A stretch of DNA of 64,000 nt from Lysobacterales bacterium. Lineage in GTDB: Bacteria > Pseudomonadota > Gammaproteobacteria > Xanthomonadales > Rhodanobacteraceae. The translations under genes were made by a program, and so were the position numbers. A model generated the notes under the pieces. That model had not been told where the DNA came from. It searched no databases and saw only the letters and a program-made list of their open reading frames with translations. Shown here piece after piece: positions 38,888 through 47,847 of this stretch (position 1 is the stretch's first letter; each line of letters opens with the position of its first letter). The stretch is from the NCBI GenBank assembly GCA_017305055.1, contig JAFKMZ010000006.1, positions 90,829-154,828 on the forward strand. The letters run 5' to 3'.

Positions 38888-40288
38888 CTACCCGCGCCTC
38901 GCCGGGCGGCGCTCCAGCACCATGCCCTTGAGCACGTTCAGGCCCTGTGCCAGGACGTAGTCGTGCGTCGCCAGATCGGCCTCCGCCGCCGCGCCACTCG
39001 AGGCCGCAGCGGCCGGCTGGGCATTTTCATTGGCCAAATGGTTCGGTAGGTCGGCTTCGGAGCTGATCAGCGTCGGCGTGTCCCGGACGTTGTGCACGGC
39101 CAGGTCGTCGACGGCGACGTCGGGCGTGATGCCCTCGGCCTGGATCGAGGTGCCGTTCGGCGTGTAGTAGCGCGCGGTGGTGATTTTCACCGCGTGGTCC
39201 TGGTCCAGTGGCAGCACGGTCTGCACCACGCCCTTGCCGAACGTACGCTGGCCGACGATCAGCGCGCGATGGTTGTCCTTGAGCGCACCAGAGACGATCT
39301 CCGCGGCCGACGCCGTGCCGTTGTTGGTGAGCACGATCATCGGCGCGCCGTCCAGCTGGTCGCCGGGATGCGCGGCAAAGCTCATGTTGGCGTCGCGCAG
39401 CCGGCCGCGCGTGGTGACGATCGTGCCGCTGGAGAGGAAGTCGTCACTCACCGCCACCGCCGCGGTCAGGAGCCCGCCCGGATTGTTGCGCAAATCCAGC
39501 ACCAGGCCCTTGGGCGCGCCGTGCTTGTCGATCAGCTCGCCGAGCTTGCGCACCAGGTCGTCGGCGGTGTCGTCCTGGAACTGGCTGATGCGCACATAGG
39601 CGTAGCCTGGCTCGAGCTCGCGCACCTTGACGCTGCTGACGGTGATGTTCTGCCGCACCAGGCTCAGCTCGATCAGCTGGTCGCTGCCCTCGTGGGTGAT
39701 GGTCAGGGCGATCTTGCTGCCAGGCTTGCCGCGCAACTGCTTGAACATGGCATCGACGTTGTTGCCGTCGACCAGGGTGCCGTTGATCTTGACGATGCGG
39801 TCGCCGGGCCGGATACCGGCGCGTGCGGCCGGCGTGTCGTCGATCGGCGAGACGATGCGCAAGCCATCCTCGGTCTGCAGCACCTCGATGCCCAGGCCGC
39901 TGTACTGGCCCGAGGTTTCCTCGCTCAGCTGCTCCAGACCGGCCTTGTCCAGGTACTCGCTGTGCGGATCGAGCCCGGCAAGCATGCCTGTGATGGCCGC
40001 ATTGAGCAGGGTCTTGCTGGAGACTTTCTCCACGTAGGCCTGGCGTACCACCTCGAATACGCGGCTGAAGTTGCGGATGTCGTCGAGGTCGATGGCGTCA
40101 CCGGAAGTTGCTGCGCTGGCCGCCTTGGCCGGCGCCAATGTGGATGCGGGCGCATCGATGCTGCTGGCCGCTGCGGGCGCTCCGATGCCCAGCGCCGGTG
40201 CCGGTACCTGCGCCCAGGCCAAGGGCGCGGCCAGCGCCAGCGCTGTCGGCAGCCAACGGGCGGAGCGGGGACGAACCGGATTACACAT
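38888..40288 (-). CDS. ctpA: CtpA-type C-terminal processing periplasmic protease (S41A)
   Basis: About 466 residues. A signal peptide (RSARWLPTALALAAPLAWA) is followed by an Ala/Pro-rich linker, the N-terminal domain (FEVVRQAYVEKVSSKTLLNAA), a PDZ domain (GLGIEVLQTEDGLRIVSPID), and the S41 catalytic domain with the nucleophilic Ser in NNGTASAAEIVSGAL and the base Lys in TFGKGVVQ. It cleaves C-terminal regions of periplasmic proteins. The ATG at 40288 (MCNPVRPRS) has GGAG eight bases upstream. It lies next to the EnvC-like gene on the same strand, as in many proteobacteria. Confidence 0.94.
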   Translation of the reverse strand: MCNPVRPRSARWLPTALALAAPLAWAQVPAPALGIGAPAAASSIDAPASTLAPAKAASAATSGDAIDLDDIRNFSRVFEVVRQAYVEKVSSKTLLNAAITGMLAGLDPHSEYLDKAGLEQLSEETSGQYSGLGIEVLQTEDGLRIVSPIDDTPAARAGIRPGDRIVKINGTLVDGNNVDAMFKQLRGKPGSKIALTITHEGSDQLIELSLVRQNITVSSVKVRELEPGYAYVRISQFQDDTADDLVRKLGELIDKHGAPKGLVLDLRNNPGGLLTAAVAVSDDFLSSGTIVTTRGRLRDANMSFAAHPGDQLDGAPMIVLTNNGTASAAEIVSGALKDNHRALIVGQRTFGKGVVQTVLPLDQDHAVKITTARYYTPNGTSIQAEGITPDVAVDDLAVHNVRDTPTLISSEADLPNHLANENAQPAAAASSGAAAEADLATHDYVLAQGLNVLKGMVLERRPARRG

Positions 40289-40419
40289 GAGGCAACTCCA
40301 GGGGTGCAGGCCGCTATCTTGGCACGTTGGCCGACCGCGGCCCGCGCCCATGGCAACGTGCTGTCACCCAGCGGTGTGAACGCAGCCGGCCGTGCAGGTT
40401 CCCGCGGCGCCGGCAGGCG

Positions 40420-41604
40420 TCAATGCTGCCGGCGCAGCCACTGCCGCGGATCCACCGGCTTGCCGTCCTTGCGCATCTCGAAGTATTCGCCGGTATTGAC
40501 CCCCGTCGGCGCACTGGCGGTGGCGATCACCGTGCCGGCCGCGACCTGCGCGCCCACCTCGTGCAGCAGCGCCTCGTTGTTGCCGTACATGCTCATCCAG
40601 CCCTTGCCATGGTTGATGATGAGCAGCAGGCCATAGCCACGCAGGAAACCCGCATAGATGATCTTGCCCGCCGCCACCGCGCGTACCTCGCTGCCGCCGG
40701 GGGCCTTGATCAGCACGCCGTTGCCGTAGCTGTGCACGGCGCCGTTGGCCGGCCATGGCAGGTTGCCGCGAATATTGGCGCTGCCCATGTCGCCCGGCGC
40801 CGCAGCCGCCGTGCGCGACTCCTTGCCCTGGCCACGTGCGGCCTGGTCGATGGCCTGTTGCAGCCGGGCGATCAGCTGGTCGAGCGTCTTGGCGTCTTGC
40901 CGCAGCGCGGCGACCTTGTCCGCTTCACTCTGGTATTCGGCGTCAGCCTGTGCGGCCAGCTTCTTCTGTGCGTCGCGCTGCGTTGCCAGCGCCTTGGCCT
41001 GCTTCTCGCGTTCCAGCTTGTCCGCCTGCAGGGTCGCCTGCTGGGCGTTGATCTCGGTCTCGGTCTGCTGCAGCGTGTCCAGGTCGGCAAGCAAGGCACG
41101 CACGCGCCGTTCGCGATCCTCCTGGAAATAGCGCGAATAGACCAGCGCCCGCGCCATGCGCGCGACATCCTCGTCGTCGAGCAGCAGACGCAGGTCCGAG
41201 CCGTGGTCCAGGGCGTAGGTCGCGCGCAGCAGGTCGGCCACCGCGGCACGTTGCCGCTGCAGGCGCTCCCGCACGTCGGTGCGCCGCTCGCGCAACTGTT
41301 GCAATTGTTGTTCGCCGGTGGCAATGCGCGCGTCGGTATCGCGCACGGCGCGTACCGCGCGGCTGAGCTTGGCGGCCTGCTCGGCCAGCTGCGCATTGAG
41401 CTCGGTGCGTCGCGTGGCCATCGCTGCCTGGCGCTTGCTGGCGGTATCGATCTGGCGCTGCACGTCCTGCAGCTTCTTGCGCGCTTCTGCCTGCTGGCTT
41501 TGTTGCGCCTGGGCGGTGGCGGATGCGGCCGCGGCCAGGCCCAGCAGGGCGGTGAGCAGGCACGTGCGGACGGCGGACGCGGCACATCGCGGGCTAAAAG
41601 GCAT
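40420..41604 (-). CDS. envC: EnvC-like LytM-domain murein hydrolase activator
   Basis: A 394-residue secreted protein: signal peptide (LLTALLGLAAAASATAQA), two long coiled-coil stretches (about residues 30-125 and 170-255), and a C-terminal LytM/M23 fold (about 285-390). The zinc ligands are not intact: the usual H-x(n)-D is GVLIKAP, and the final HxH is replaced by MYGNN. This matches EnvC, which activates amidases rather than cutting wall itself. FtsEX, which regulates EnvC in E. coli, is encoded 5 kb away. The call as EnvC rather than another LytM protein is likely. Confidence 0.85.
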   Translation of the reverse strand: MPFSPRCAASAVRTCLLTALLGLAAAASATAQAQQSQQAEARKKLQDVQRQIDTASKRQAAMATRRTELNAQLAEQAAKLSRAVRAVRDTDARIATGEQQLQQLRERRTDVRERLQRQRAAVADLLRATYALDHGSDLRLLLDDEDVARMARALVYSRYFQEDRERRVRALLADLDTLQQTETEINAQQATLQADKLEREKQAKALATQRDAQKKLAAQADAEYQSEADKVAALRQDAKTLDQLIARLQQAIDQAARGQGKESRTAAAAPGDMGSANIRGNLPWPANGAVHSYGNGVLIKAPGGSEVRAVAAGKIIYAGFLRGYGLLLIINHGKGWMSMYGNNEALLHEVGAQVAAGTVIATASAPTGVNTGEYFEMRKDGKPVDPRQWLRRQH

Positions 41605-41733
41605 GCGGCGATTATCGCCGAGTCGGAGCGCTGTCGCGACTGCGCGGTGCGCGCCTCCTGGCACGACGGGTATGCTGGCGGCGTGGCGGTCCGGTGGCTG
41701 GTACCGCAAGTGCAGGAAGTGGCCAGCGAGCCG

Positions 41734-42495
41734 ATGTGCCTTATTGCCTTCGCCTGGAATGTGCATCCACGCTGGCGGCTGGTCCTGGCCGGCAACCGCG
41801 ACGAGCTGCATGCGCGACCGAGCGCCCCGCTGGCGCACTGGCCCGGCAGCCCGATCATGGCCGGCCGCGACCTGCTGGCCGGCGGTACCTGGCTAGGGGT
41901 GGCGGCCGGCGGCCGCTGTGCGGTGGTGACGAATGTGCGCGACCCCCACGCTGCGATGGATGGCCAGTCGCGCGGCCTGCTGGTCAGCGATTTCCTCGCC
42001 GGCGACGACACGGCCAGTATCCACGCCGGGCGCCTGCGGACCCGCGCCGCCGGCTACCGGCCATTCAACCTGCTGTTGTTTGCGGGTACGCAGGCGGCGT
42101 TCGTCGGCAACCGACCAGGGCCGCATGGGGCCACGCTGGAGCCTGGCGTGCACGCGCTGTCGAATGCGGACCTGGACACGCCCTGGCCCAAGGTGCTGGC
42201 GATCCGGCACGCCATGCAGGACTGGTTGACGCAGGCCGACGGCGCTCCGCAGGCCTTGTTTGCGGCTCTGGCCGACGAGCGCCTGGCGCCGGATGCGCAA
42301 CTGCCGGATACCGGTGTCGGCCTGGCGCACGAGCGCCGCCTGTCGGCCGCGTTCGTGCGTGGCGAGGCCTACGGCACGCGGGCCAGCACGGTGGTGGCGA
42401 TCGCCCACGACGGCAGTGGCTCGATCATCGAGCGCAGCTTCGGCCCCTCCGGGCGGCCAGATGTCGAGACGCGCCTGGATTTTGCAGCGGACTGA
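41734..42495 (+). CDS. NRDE/TANGO2-family protein
   Basis: A 253-residue protein of the NRDE (TANGO2) family, named for the conserved AGNRDELHARP motif, here at about residues 17-28 after the start MCLIAFAWNVHP. Bacterial members are suspected to handle heme or metabolite stress; the molecular role is not established. The ATG at 41734 is the first that begins at the conserved Cys2. It is isolated, between divergent envC and the inverted-repeat element. Confidence 0.88.
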   Translation: MCLIAFAWNVHPRWRLVLAGNRDELHARPSAPLAHWPGSPIMAGRDLLAGGTWLGVAAGGRCAVVTNVRDPHAAMDGQSRGLLVSDFLAGDDTASIHAGRLRTRAAGYRPFNLLLFAGTQAAFVGNRPGPHGATLEPGVHALSNADLDTPWPKVLAIRHAMQDWLTQADGAPQALFAALADERLAPDAQLPDTGVGLAHERRLSAAFVRGEAYGTRASTVVAIAHDGSGSIIERSFGPSGRPDVETRLDFAAD

Positions 42496-42508
42496 TAGGT
42501 AAAGGGGG

Positions 42509-42595
42509 TAAAAGGGGGTCAGGTTCACTTTCCGCCGAAGTGCACTTTGACATTCACGCGTACGACAGGCGGAAAGTGAACCTGACCCCCTTTTA
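42509..42595. repeat. Palindromic MITE/REP-like element with 28-bp perfect inverted ends
   Basis: The left arm 42509-42536 (starting TAAAAGGGGGTCAGGTTCAC) and right arm 42568-42595 are perfect reverse complements over 28 bases, with a 31-base centre containing AAGTGCACTT. The motif GGGGGTCAGGTTCACTTTC is of the kind mobilised by REP-associated tyrosine transposases. It sits 14 bases after the NRDE gene and 2 bases after the ychJ stop, so it may serve as a terminator for both. The whole element is 87 bp. Confidence 0.85.
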
Positions 42596-42597
42596 CA

Positions 42598-43050
42598 TTA
42601 GTCACCGTCCACGTAGTACCAGCGCTGCGTCTCGCGCACGAAGCGGCTGGTTTCGTGCAGGCGCCGGGCCGGGCCGCCGCCGAGGCGATAGCGGGCCACG
42701 AATTCCACGATGGCGTGGTCGTCGTCGATGATGCGATGCGCCCGCACGTCGAGCCCCAGCCACGTCGGCGCGGGGTGCTGCGCGGCGAGGAGCGATGCGT
42801 CAGGCCGCGTTGAGGGGTGCCAGGTGGCCAGCAGATAGTCTTCGCTCCCTAGCACGTACGCGCTGTAGCGCGAGCGCATCAACGCTTCGGCCGTGGCCGC
42901 GGCGGCGCCGGCATGCAGCGGTTCGCAGCAGCACGCGTAGCCGCCTGGATGGCCACATGGACAAGGTGGCACGGTGGCGGCGGACTTCGGGTCGGCGGTT
43001 CGCGCGGGAAGGCTGGTGGAGCCCGTGAATTTCGCCGCGCGCCGCTTCAT
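42598..43050 (-). CDS. YchJ-family (UPF0225) SEC-C zinc protein
   Basis: A 150-residue protein with the N-terminal zinc-binding CPCGHPGGYACCCEPLHAG (SEC-C-like, about residues 29-47) and the YchJ core SRYSAYVLGSEDYLLATWHP and YRLGGGPARRLHETSRFVRE. Function unknown. Its ATG overlaps the TGA of the DUF938 gene, so the two are coupled. The stop codon lies 2 bases from the palindromic element. Confidence 0.9.
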   Translation of the reverse strand: MKRRAAKFTGSTSLPARTADPKSAATVPPCPCGHPGGYACCCEPLHAGAAAATAEALMRSRYSAYVLGSEDYLLATWHPSTRPDASLLAAQHPAPTWLGLDVRAHRIIDDDHAIVEFVARYRLGGGPARRLHETSRFVRETQRWYYVDGD

Positions 43051-43646
43051 GCGTGCCGCTGCCAGATGCGGCAGAAATTGTTGGCGGGCATGGCGACGCT
43101 CGCCAGCAGGCTGAAGCCGGCGGCTGCGGCTAGTGCGTCCACGGCTTCGGCATCGCGGATGCCCATGTGCGGGGCGGCGTCGCGCAGCGAGCGGTCGAAC
43201 GCCGCATTGCTCTGGCTGGTGAAGCCGCCACCGAACTTGAAGGGACCGTAGATGACGACTTTCGCCTGAGGGCCGGTGCAAGCCGGCAGATGGGCAAACA
43301 GCGACTGCACCTCGGGCCAGGCCATGATGTGCAGCGTGTTGGCGCTGAACACCACGTCGAATGCCACGCTTGGCCAGGGCCCGGAGGCGACGTCCAGGGA
43401 CAGCGGCGCGGGCGTGTTCGGCAAGGCCGCGTCGCGCAGCCAGGCGCGGATGCCGGGAAGGTTCCGTGCCTGGTCGGAGGTCTGCCAGGTCAGCTGCGGC
43501 AGCGCCGCCGCGAAGTGCACCGCGTGCTGGCCGCTGCCGCTGCCGATTTCCAGTACCTGGCGGCGGTCGGCGCAGTGGACGCGGAGGACCTCGAGAATGG
43601 CGTCGCGGTTGCGTTCGCAGGCGGCGCTGAAAGGCTTGCCGCTCAT
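43047..43646 (-). CDS. DUF938 class I SAM-dependent methyltransferase
   Basis: A 199-residue protein of the DUF938 family. The SAM-binding glycine motif is VLEIGSGSGQHAVHFA (about residues 31-46) and the second acidic region is LSLDVASGPW. The end FCRIWQRHA matches the family pattern. Substrate unknown. First gene of a pair with ychJ (ATGA overlap). Confidence 0.88.
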   Translation of the reverse strand: MSGKPFSAACERNRDAILEVLRVHCADRRQVLEIGSGSGQHAVHFAAALPQLTWQTSDQARNLPGIRAWLRDAALPNTPAPLSLDVASGPWPSVAFDVVFSANTLHIMAWPEVQSLFAHLPACTGPQAKVVIYGPFKFGGGFTSQSNAAFDRSLRDAAPHMGIRDAEAVDALAAAAGFSLLASVAMPANNFCRIWQRHA

Positions 43647-43665
43647 GCGCGGGCGGACGCCGACC

Positions 43666-43866
43666 TCACCACGCAGGTCGGCCGCGCAGCAGGCGCGCTG
43701 GCAACATGAGCATGGCCGCAAGCAGGGCGAACACGGCGCCCACGGTGATTCCGAGCAGGCGCAGCGGCAGCATCAGCAGCCACACGATCGGATACAGCAC
43801 CAGCGCAAGCAGCGCCAGGGGCCAGCACAGCACCAGGAGCAGCAGCCAGAGCAGGAAAGCGGCCAT
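43666..43866 (-). CDS. Small two-helix membrane protein
   Basis: A 66-residue, very hydrophobic protein: helix 1 at residues 3-32 (FLLWLLLLVLCWPLALLALV) and helix 2 at about 36-56 (LGITVGAVFALLAAMLML), ending in a basic RLLRGRPAW. A GAGG site lies eight bases before the ATG at 43866. It lies 19 bases before the DUF938 gene. No family recognised. The good ribosome site and membrane pattern support a real gene. Confidence 0.6.
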   Translation of the reverse strand: MAAFLLWLLLLVLCWPLALLALVLYPIVWLLMLPLRLLGITVGAVFALLAAMLMLPARLLRGRPAW

Positions 43867-43956
43867 GAGTCGTTCCTCGCGACGAGGTGGGCGCGGAGAT
43901 CGCACTGTAGCGCACGTCGCCAGTCCCGTGCCGGGGTTGCCGACGAGCGATTCAGG

Positions 43957-44535
43957 TCAGGACATGGGGTTGACGCCGATCAACCACAAGTGCAACCACA
44001 GCATGAAGATCGCCCACGCCACCACACCGATGATCACGCTTGCCGCGTCGCCGCCCAGCGTGGCGCCCGGATAGACCGTGCCGGCCAGCCGGTCGCGCCG
44101 CCGCGACACCACGTACAGCACCATCGCCCACAGCAGGAACGCGCCGAACAGCACCACGTCGTGCAGCATGCCCGTGGCCAGCAGGTGGCCGAACGCCCAC
44201 ACCTTGACGCCGAGCAGCATCGGATGGCCAAACCGGGCCTTGAGATGGTTGCGCGGTACATAGGCGGCGGCCAGCAGGACGAACGCGATCAGGGTGAACA
44301 GCGCATTGAGGTGCCTGAGCGCGAGTGGCGGTGTATACAGCAACACCGGCTGCGCACGGGCCAGGCCGAAGCCCCAGCACAACAGCACGAAGCCGAGCAG
44401 GGACGCCAGCGTGAACAGCCCTTTCCACGGCTTCTCGCCGAACCGCGCGATCTGCCGCGTGCGCCAGTCGTCGGCAAACACACGCAGCGAGTGCACGCCG
44501 AGGAAAACCAGCAGACCGAGGATCAGGATAGGCAT
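43957..44535 (-). CDS. NnrU-family membrane protein
   Basis: A 192-residue protein with about six membrane helices and the NnrU signature LGVHSLRVFADDWR near the N-terminus and HPMLLGVKVWAFGHLLATG in the middle. NnrU was linked to nitrite/nitric oxide metabolism; some relatives act in phospholipid or sterol metabolism. Its precise role is unknown. No operon partner overlaps; nearest is the small membrane protein gene. Confidence 0.88.
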   Translation of the reverse strand: MPILILGLLVFLGVHSLRVFADDWRTRQIARFGEKPWKGLFTLASLLGFVLLCWGFGLARAQPVLLYTPPLALRHLNALFTLIAFVLLAAAYVPRNHLKARFGHPMLLGVKVWAFGHLLATGMLHDVVLFGAFLLWAMVLYVVSRRRDRLAGTVYPGATLGGDAASVIIGVVAWAIFMLWLHLWLIGVNPMS

Positions 44536-44602
44536 GGCCGGGGCCTCTGGCGGGAATCCCGCAGAGTATAGGCGAGGGCGATTCGGCCGGTCGCGGTCGC
44601 CG

Positions 44603-45163
44603 TCACGCCAGGTGCGGCATGATGCGCGCGACCAGTGCCAGTGCGCCTTCGTGCAGGCTCATGGAGGCGATCGCCGGTGCCGCAGGACGCCAGGCATCGC
44701 CGGCGTGCAGGCGGCCCTCGTCGGTGTCGATCATGCCGCGGGCACAGAACACCAGCACGGTCGCCTCGTCGGTCATGCGGGTGGTGGGCTGGTGCCACAC
44801 TTGCAGGTCCCCGCGCGCGTACATGCGGCGCACCATCAGGTTGAAGTCACGCGTCGGGCCGCCGGCCAGGGCCACCGTGACTCCGGCCTCGCCGGGAAAG
44901 TCGAACGGCTCGAAAGGCGTGGTCAAGGCATGTTCGCACCTTCCGTCCAGGGTCATCGTGAAGCCGGCGCCGTCGAGCAGCACGATCGTGCGGTCGACGC
45001 CAGGGAACGCGGAAAACGGCGCGGCGCTGTCGACCTCGGCGATGCTCACCCGCCAGAGGAACCCGGCGCCACCGTCGACGGACGGCTGAACGGCCAATTC
45101 ACGGGTGCGGCCGAGGCCGTTCTTCCATGGCTGCGGCGGACACTGGTCGAGCCTGATCAACAT
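44603..45163 (-). CDS. HutD/Ves-family cupin protein
   Basis: A 186-residue cupin of the HutD/Ves family, recognised by PQPWKNGLGRTRELAV at the start, FLWRVSIAEVDSAAPFSAFPGVDR and the FNLMVRRMYARG segment near the C-terminus. HutD is linked to histidine utilisation regulation; no hut genes lie near. The ATG at 45163 (MLIRLDQCPPQPW) follows a GGAGG site about eight bases upstream. The function in this organism is unknown. Confidence 0.87.
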   Translation of the reverse strand: MLIRLDQCPPQPWKNGLGRTRELAVQPSVDGGAGFLWRVSIAEVDSAAPFSAFPGVDRTIVLLDGAGFTMTLDGRCEHALTTPFEPFDFPGEAGVTVALAGGPTRDFNLMVRRMYARGDLQVWHQPTTRMTDEATVLVFCARGMIDTDEGRLHAGDAWRPAAPAIASMSLHEGALALVARIMPHLA

Positions 45164-45265
45164 GCGCCTGCAACCTCCGGAGCTGGTCCGCTGCGGTCCC
45201 ACGGCGGACGATGATTGCAGCGCTCCATGTCCCCTGTCCATCGGGGAAGCTGGCAAAGCGACGCC

Positions 45266-47380
45266 TCACGCGCTGGCGGGGCCGCGTTCGATGACGCGGC
45301 GGAATGGCGGCAGCGCGCGAAGTATGACGCTGCCGTAGCGCCGGGTCACCACCCGCCGATCAAGCAGCACGATGCGCCCCTGGTCGCTTTCGTTGCGGAT
45401 CAGGCGGCCGCAGTACTGGATCAGCAGGCGCGTGGCCTCGGGCACGCTGACCTCGAGAAGCGGGTTGCGGCCATGCGCCTCCAGCCACTCGGCATAGGTC
45501 GCGCCGACCGGGTCGGTGGGTACCGCAAACGGCAGTTGCGTGATCACCACGGTCTCGCAAAGTTTCCCTGGCAGATCCAGGCCCTCGCCAAACGAGGCCA
45601 GGCCGAAAACGGTGCTGCCCTTGCCGGCGGCGATATCTTCGCCGTGCGCGGCGAGCAGATCGGCCTTGGGCAGCGATCCCTGCGCACGCACCCTGCGCAC
45701 CTGGGCGATGGGCAGGCGTTGCAGCACGCGCTGCAGCTTGGCGCGCGAGGTGAACAGCACCAGGTTGCCGGTGTCCCAGTCCAGGTGCTCGGCCAGCCAG
45801 TCGCCGATTTCGTCGGCGTGCGCCTCGCGTGCATCGGGCAGGTGACGCATGGCCGGTACTTCCAGCCGCGCCTGGCGGTCGAGGTCGAACGGCGAGGGCA
45901 GGCTCAGGGTCAGCGCCTCCCCGGGCAGCCCGACCGCGTCCGCGTAGCTGTGGAAATCGCCGCCCGCGCTCAGCGTGGCGGAGGTGAGCAGCACGCCGCC
46001 GGCGTGGCCCCACAGCACGCTGCGCAACAGTCCGGCCGCCGACACCGCCGAGGCATGACAGGTGAGTTGACGCTCGGCGTTCAGCGTCGCCCAGCGCGCC
46101 AGTGGCGGTTCGTCCTTGGCATCCGGGCCACCCCAGGCCTCCCAGCAGGCGGCATGGCGGGCGAGGCGTTCCATGGCCAGGCCCAGGTCGCCGGCCAGGG
46201 ATTCCTGCAGCGGGCCACCTTCGGGTGCTTCCAGCACGCCGCGGCGTACGGCTGCCAGCCAGCGTTGCATCTCGGTCGTGACCATGCCCAGCGCGCGCGC
46301 TTGTTCCAGCCAGGGCTCCGGCAGGCAGCCCAGCGAGCCACGGTAGACGGCAGTGCCGTCGTCCGGGTCGGGGACCCAGTCGCGGCGGATGGCCGTATCC
46401 AGCAGCTCCAGGGCCTGGCCGAGCTGCTCCAGCTTCTCCGTTCCCTGGGCCACGTCCATGCCACCCAGCGAGGCCTTTCCGGCAAAGGCGTAGGCGGCCT
46501 GGGCCAGGCGGCCCAGGCGTTCGAGCTGGCGCGCCGCGGCGGCCAGCTGCACCTCGCTGGTGCCGCGTGCAATGGCCTTGCCGGGCAGGCGATGGGCCTC
46601 GTCAAACACGTACAAGGTGTCGCCGGGGGGTGGCAGGATCACGCCGCCCGGGCGGTCCGGCTCGCCGGACATGGTGAGGTCGGCCAGGACCAGGTCGTGG
46701 TTGGCGACGATGATTTCGGCATCGTCCAGGCTGCGCCTGGCGGTGAAGAACGGACATTGCGCGAAATACGCGCATTTGCGCCCGCTGCAGCCGCCGGCGC
46801 TGGTGGTCACCATTGGTCGCAGCAGGTCACTGACTGGTGCCGGGGCAGCGTCGAGATCGCCATACCAGCTGCGCTCGGCAAATGCCGTGGCCAACTGCTC
46901 CAGGGATTGCCGCTCGGCGGCGGATGGTGGTTTGGTCCACAGTGCGGTTTCCGCCTCGAAGCCGGTCAGGCCCAGCTGTTCGCCGGCATCCAGGCCACGC
47001 AGGGCCAGCGCAAGGTTGCGCGGGCACAGGTAGCGGCCCCGGCCCTTGGCCAGCGCTACCGCCGCAGTGTCATCGGTCAGCGCCAGGTATTGTGGGATGT
47101 CGTTGCGCAGCAGCTGCTCCTGCAAGGCCACCGTGGCCGTGGCGATCAGCAGGCGCTTGTGCTGTGCGCGGGACAAGGCGACACCGGCAAGCAGGTAAGC
47201 CATGGATTTGCCGGTGCCGGTCGGGGCTTCAATGACGGCCACTGCGCCGGCCTCACCGAAGATCTTGGCTACTTCGGCAATCATCCGCCGCTGCGCGGCG
47301 CGCGGGCGAAAGCCCGGCAGGCCGGCTTGGATCTGTGCGTAGGCGGCGCGAAGGGCGTCCTTGGCAGCCTGCTCAAGCAT
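45266..47380 (-). CDS. dinG: DinG-like ATP-dependent DNA helicase (XPD family)
   Basis: A 704-residue XPD-type superfamily 2 helicase. Walker A is APTGTGKSMAYL (about residues 52-63), the iron-sulfur cluster cysteines are CPRN (about 118) and CSGRKCAYFAQC (about 210), and the DEAH box is VFDEAHRL. C-terminal helicase motifs include LFTSRAKLQRVL and QYCGRLIRNESDQGRI. DinG/YoaA proteins unwind DNA during repair and resolve R-loops. The frame starts MLEQAAKDALRAAYAQ at 47380. No LexA-type box was seen upstream. Confidence 0.93.
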   Translation of the reverse strand: MLEQAAKDALRAAYAQIQAGLPGFRPRAAQRRMIAEVAKIFGEAGAVAVIEAPTGTGKSMAYLLAGVALSRAQHKRLLIATATVALQEQLLRNDIPQYLALTDDTAAVALAKGRGRYLCPRNLALALRGLDAGEQLGLTGFEAETALWTKPPSAAERQSLEQLATAFAERSWYGDLDAAPAPVSDLLRPMVTTSAGGCSGRKCAYFAQCPFFTARRSLDDAEIIVANHDLVLADLTMSGEPDRPGGVILPPPGDTLYVFDEAHRLPGKAIARGTSEVQLAAAARQLERLGRLAQAAYAFAGKASLGGMDVAQGTEKLEQLGQALELLDTAIRRDWVPDPDDGTAVYRGSLGCLPEPWLEQARALGMVTTEMQRWLAAVRRGVLEAPEGGPLQESLAGDLGLAMERLARHAACWEAWGGPDAKDEPPLARWATLNAERQLTCHASAVSAAGLLRSVLWGHAGGVLLTSATLSAGGDFHSYADAVGLPGEALTLSLPSPFDLDRQARLEVPAMRHLPDAREAHADEIGDWLAEHLDWDTGNLVLFTSRAKLQRVLQRLPIAQVRRVRAQGSLPKADLLAAHGEDIAAGKGSTVFGLASFGEGLDLPGKLCETVVITQLPFAVPTDPVGATYAEWLEAHGRNPLLEVSVPEATRLLIQYCGRLIRNESDQGRIVLLDRRVVTRRYGSVILRALPPFRRVIERGPASA

Positions 47381-47553
47381 GCTGCGGTCGTTGCGTGATT
47401 CGCCTTGGGCGGCCGGTGTTTGCGGCAGTCCGGTACTGGGCGGGTTGGCCGGGTCCTTGCATAGGGTCTCTTGCGCGACGGGGGCGGTACGCCGCCAGTA
47501 TCCGCCCCGGTCAGGGTGGGGGCGCGTTTTCCGATCAGGTTACCCACTTTGAC

Positions 47554-47769
47554 ATGAGCAAGCTCCCTGAAGTCGCTACGGTTGCGCTGGACAATCTGAG
47601 GCAAACCGCCTGGTTTGCGCGGCTCCAGGTGGCGACCACCCCGTCGCAGGCCGCAGCGTTGGTGATCGAGCTGGTCGACGCATCCGGTCTGGCGGTCGAC
47701 GTCCTGCTGCGTTGGTCCACCGACTCCGGCACGGCAGCGGCGACGGCCAATGTGTCCGGCGCCGCGTGA
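47554..47769 (+). pseudogene. 5' segment of the GGDEF-EAL gene, cut off by an in-frame TGA (or a short leader gene)
   Basis: A 71-residue frame (MSKLPEVATVALDNLRQTAW to NVSGAA) ending in TGA at 47767-47769. The following GGDEF-EAL gene is in exactly the same frame: after the TGA, 26 codons without stop lead into its GTG start, and their composition looks coding (AAGEHLARSALASADG). One base change, for example TGG to TGA, would split a longer gene. A separate leader peptide is possible but less likely. No ribosome site is clear at either start. Confidence 0.5.
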
Positions 47770-47847
47770 AGCGCCGCTGGGGAACACCTCGCTCGCAGCG
47801 CGCTCGCTTCAGCCGACGGCACGGCGCACGCACAGGGTCTGGTCGCC

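Noticed and set aside
39092-40636. Plus-strand frame opposite ctpA
   Set aside because: ctpA has all catalytic motifs on the minus strand; the antisense product has no motif.
44603-45163. HutD-like protein as evidence for a histidine-utilisation operon
   Set aside because: No hutH, hutU, hutI, hutC or hutF gene lies nearby, so only the family name is used.
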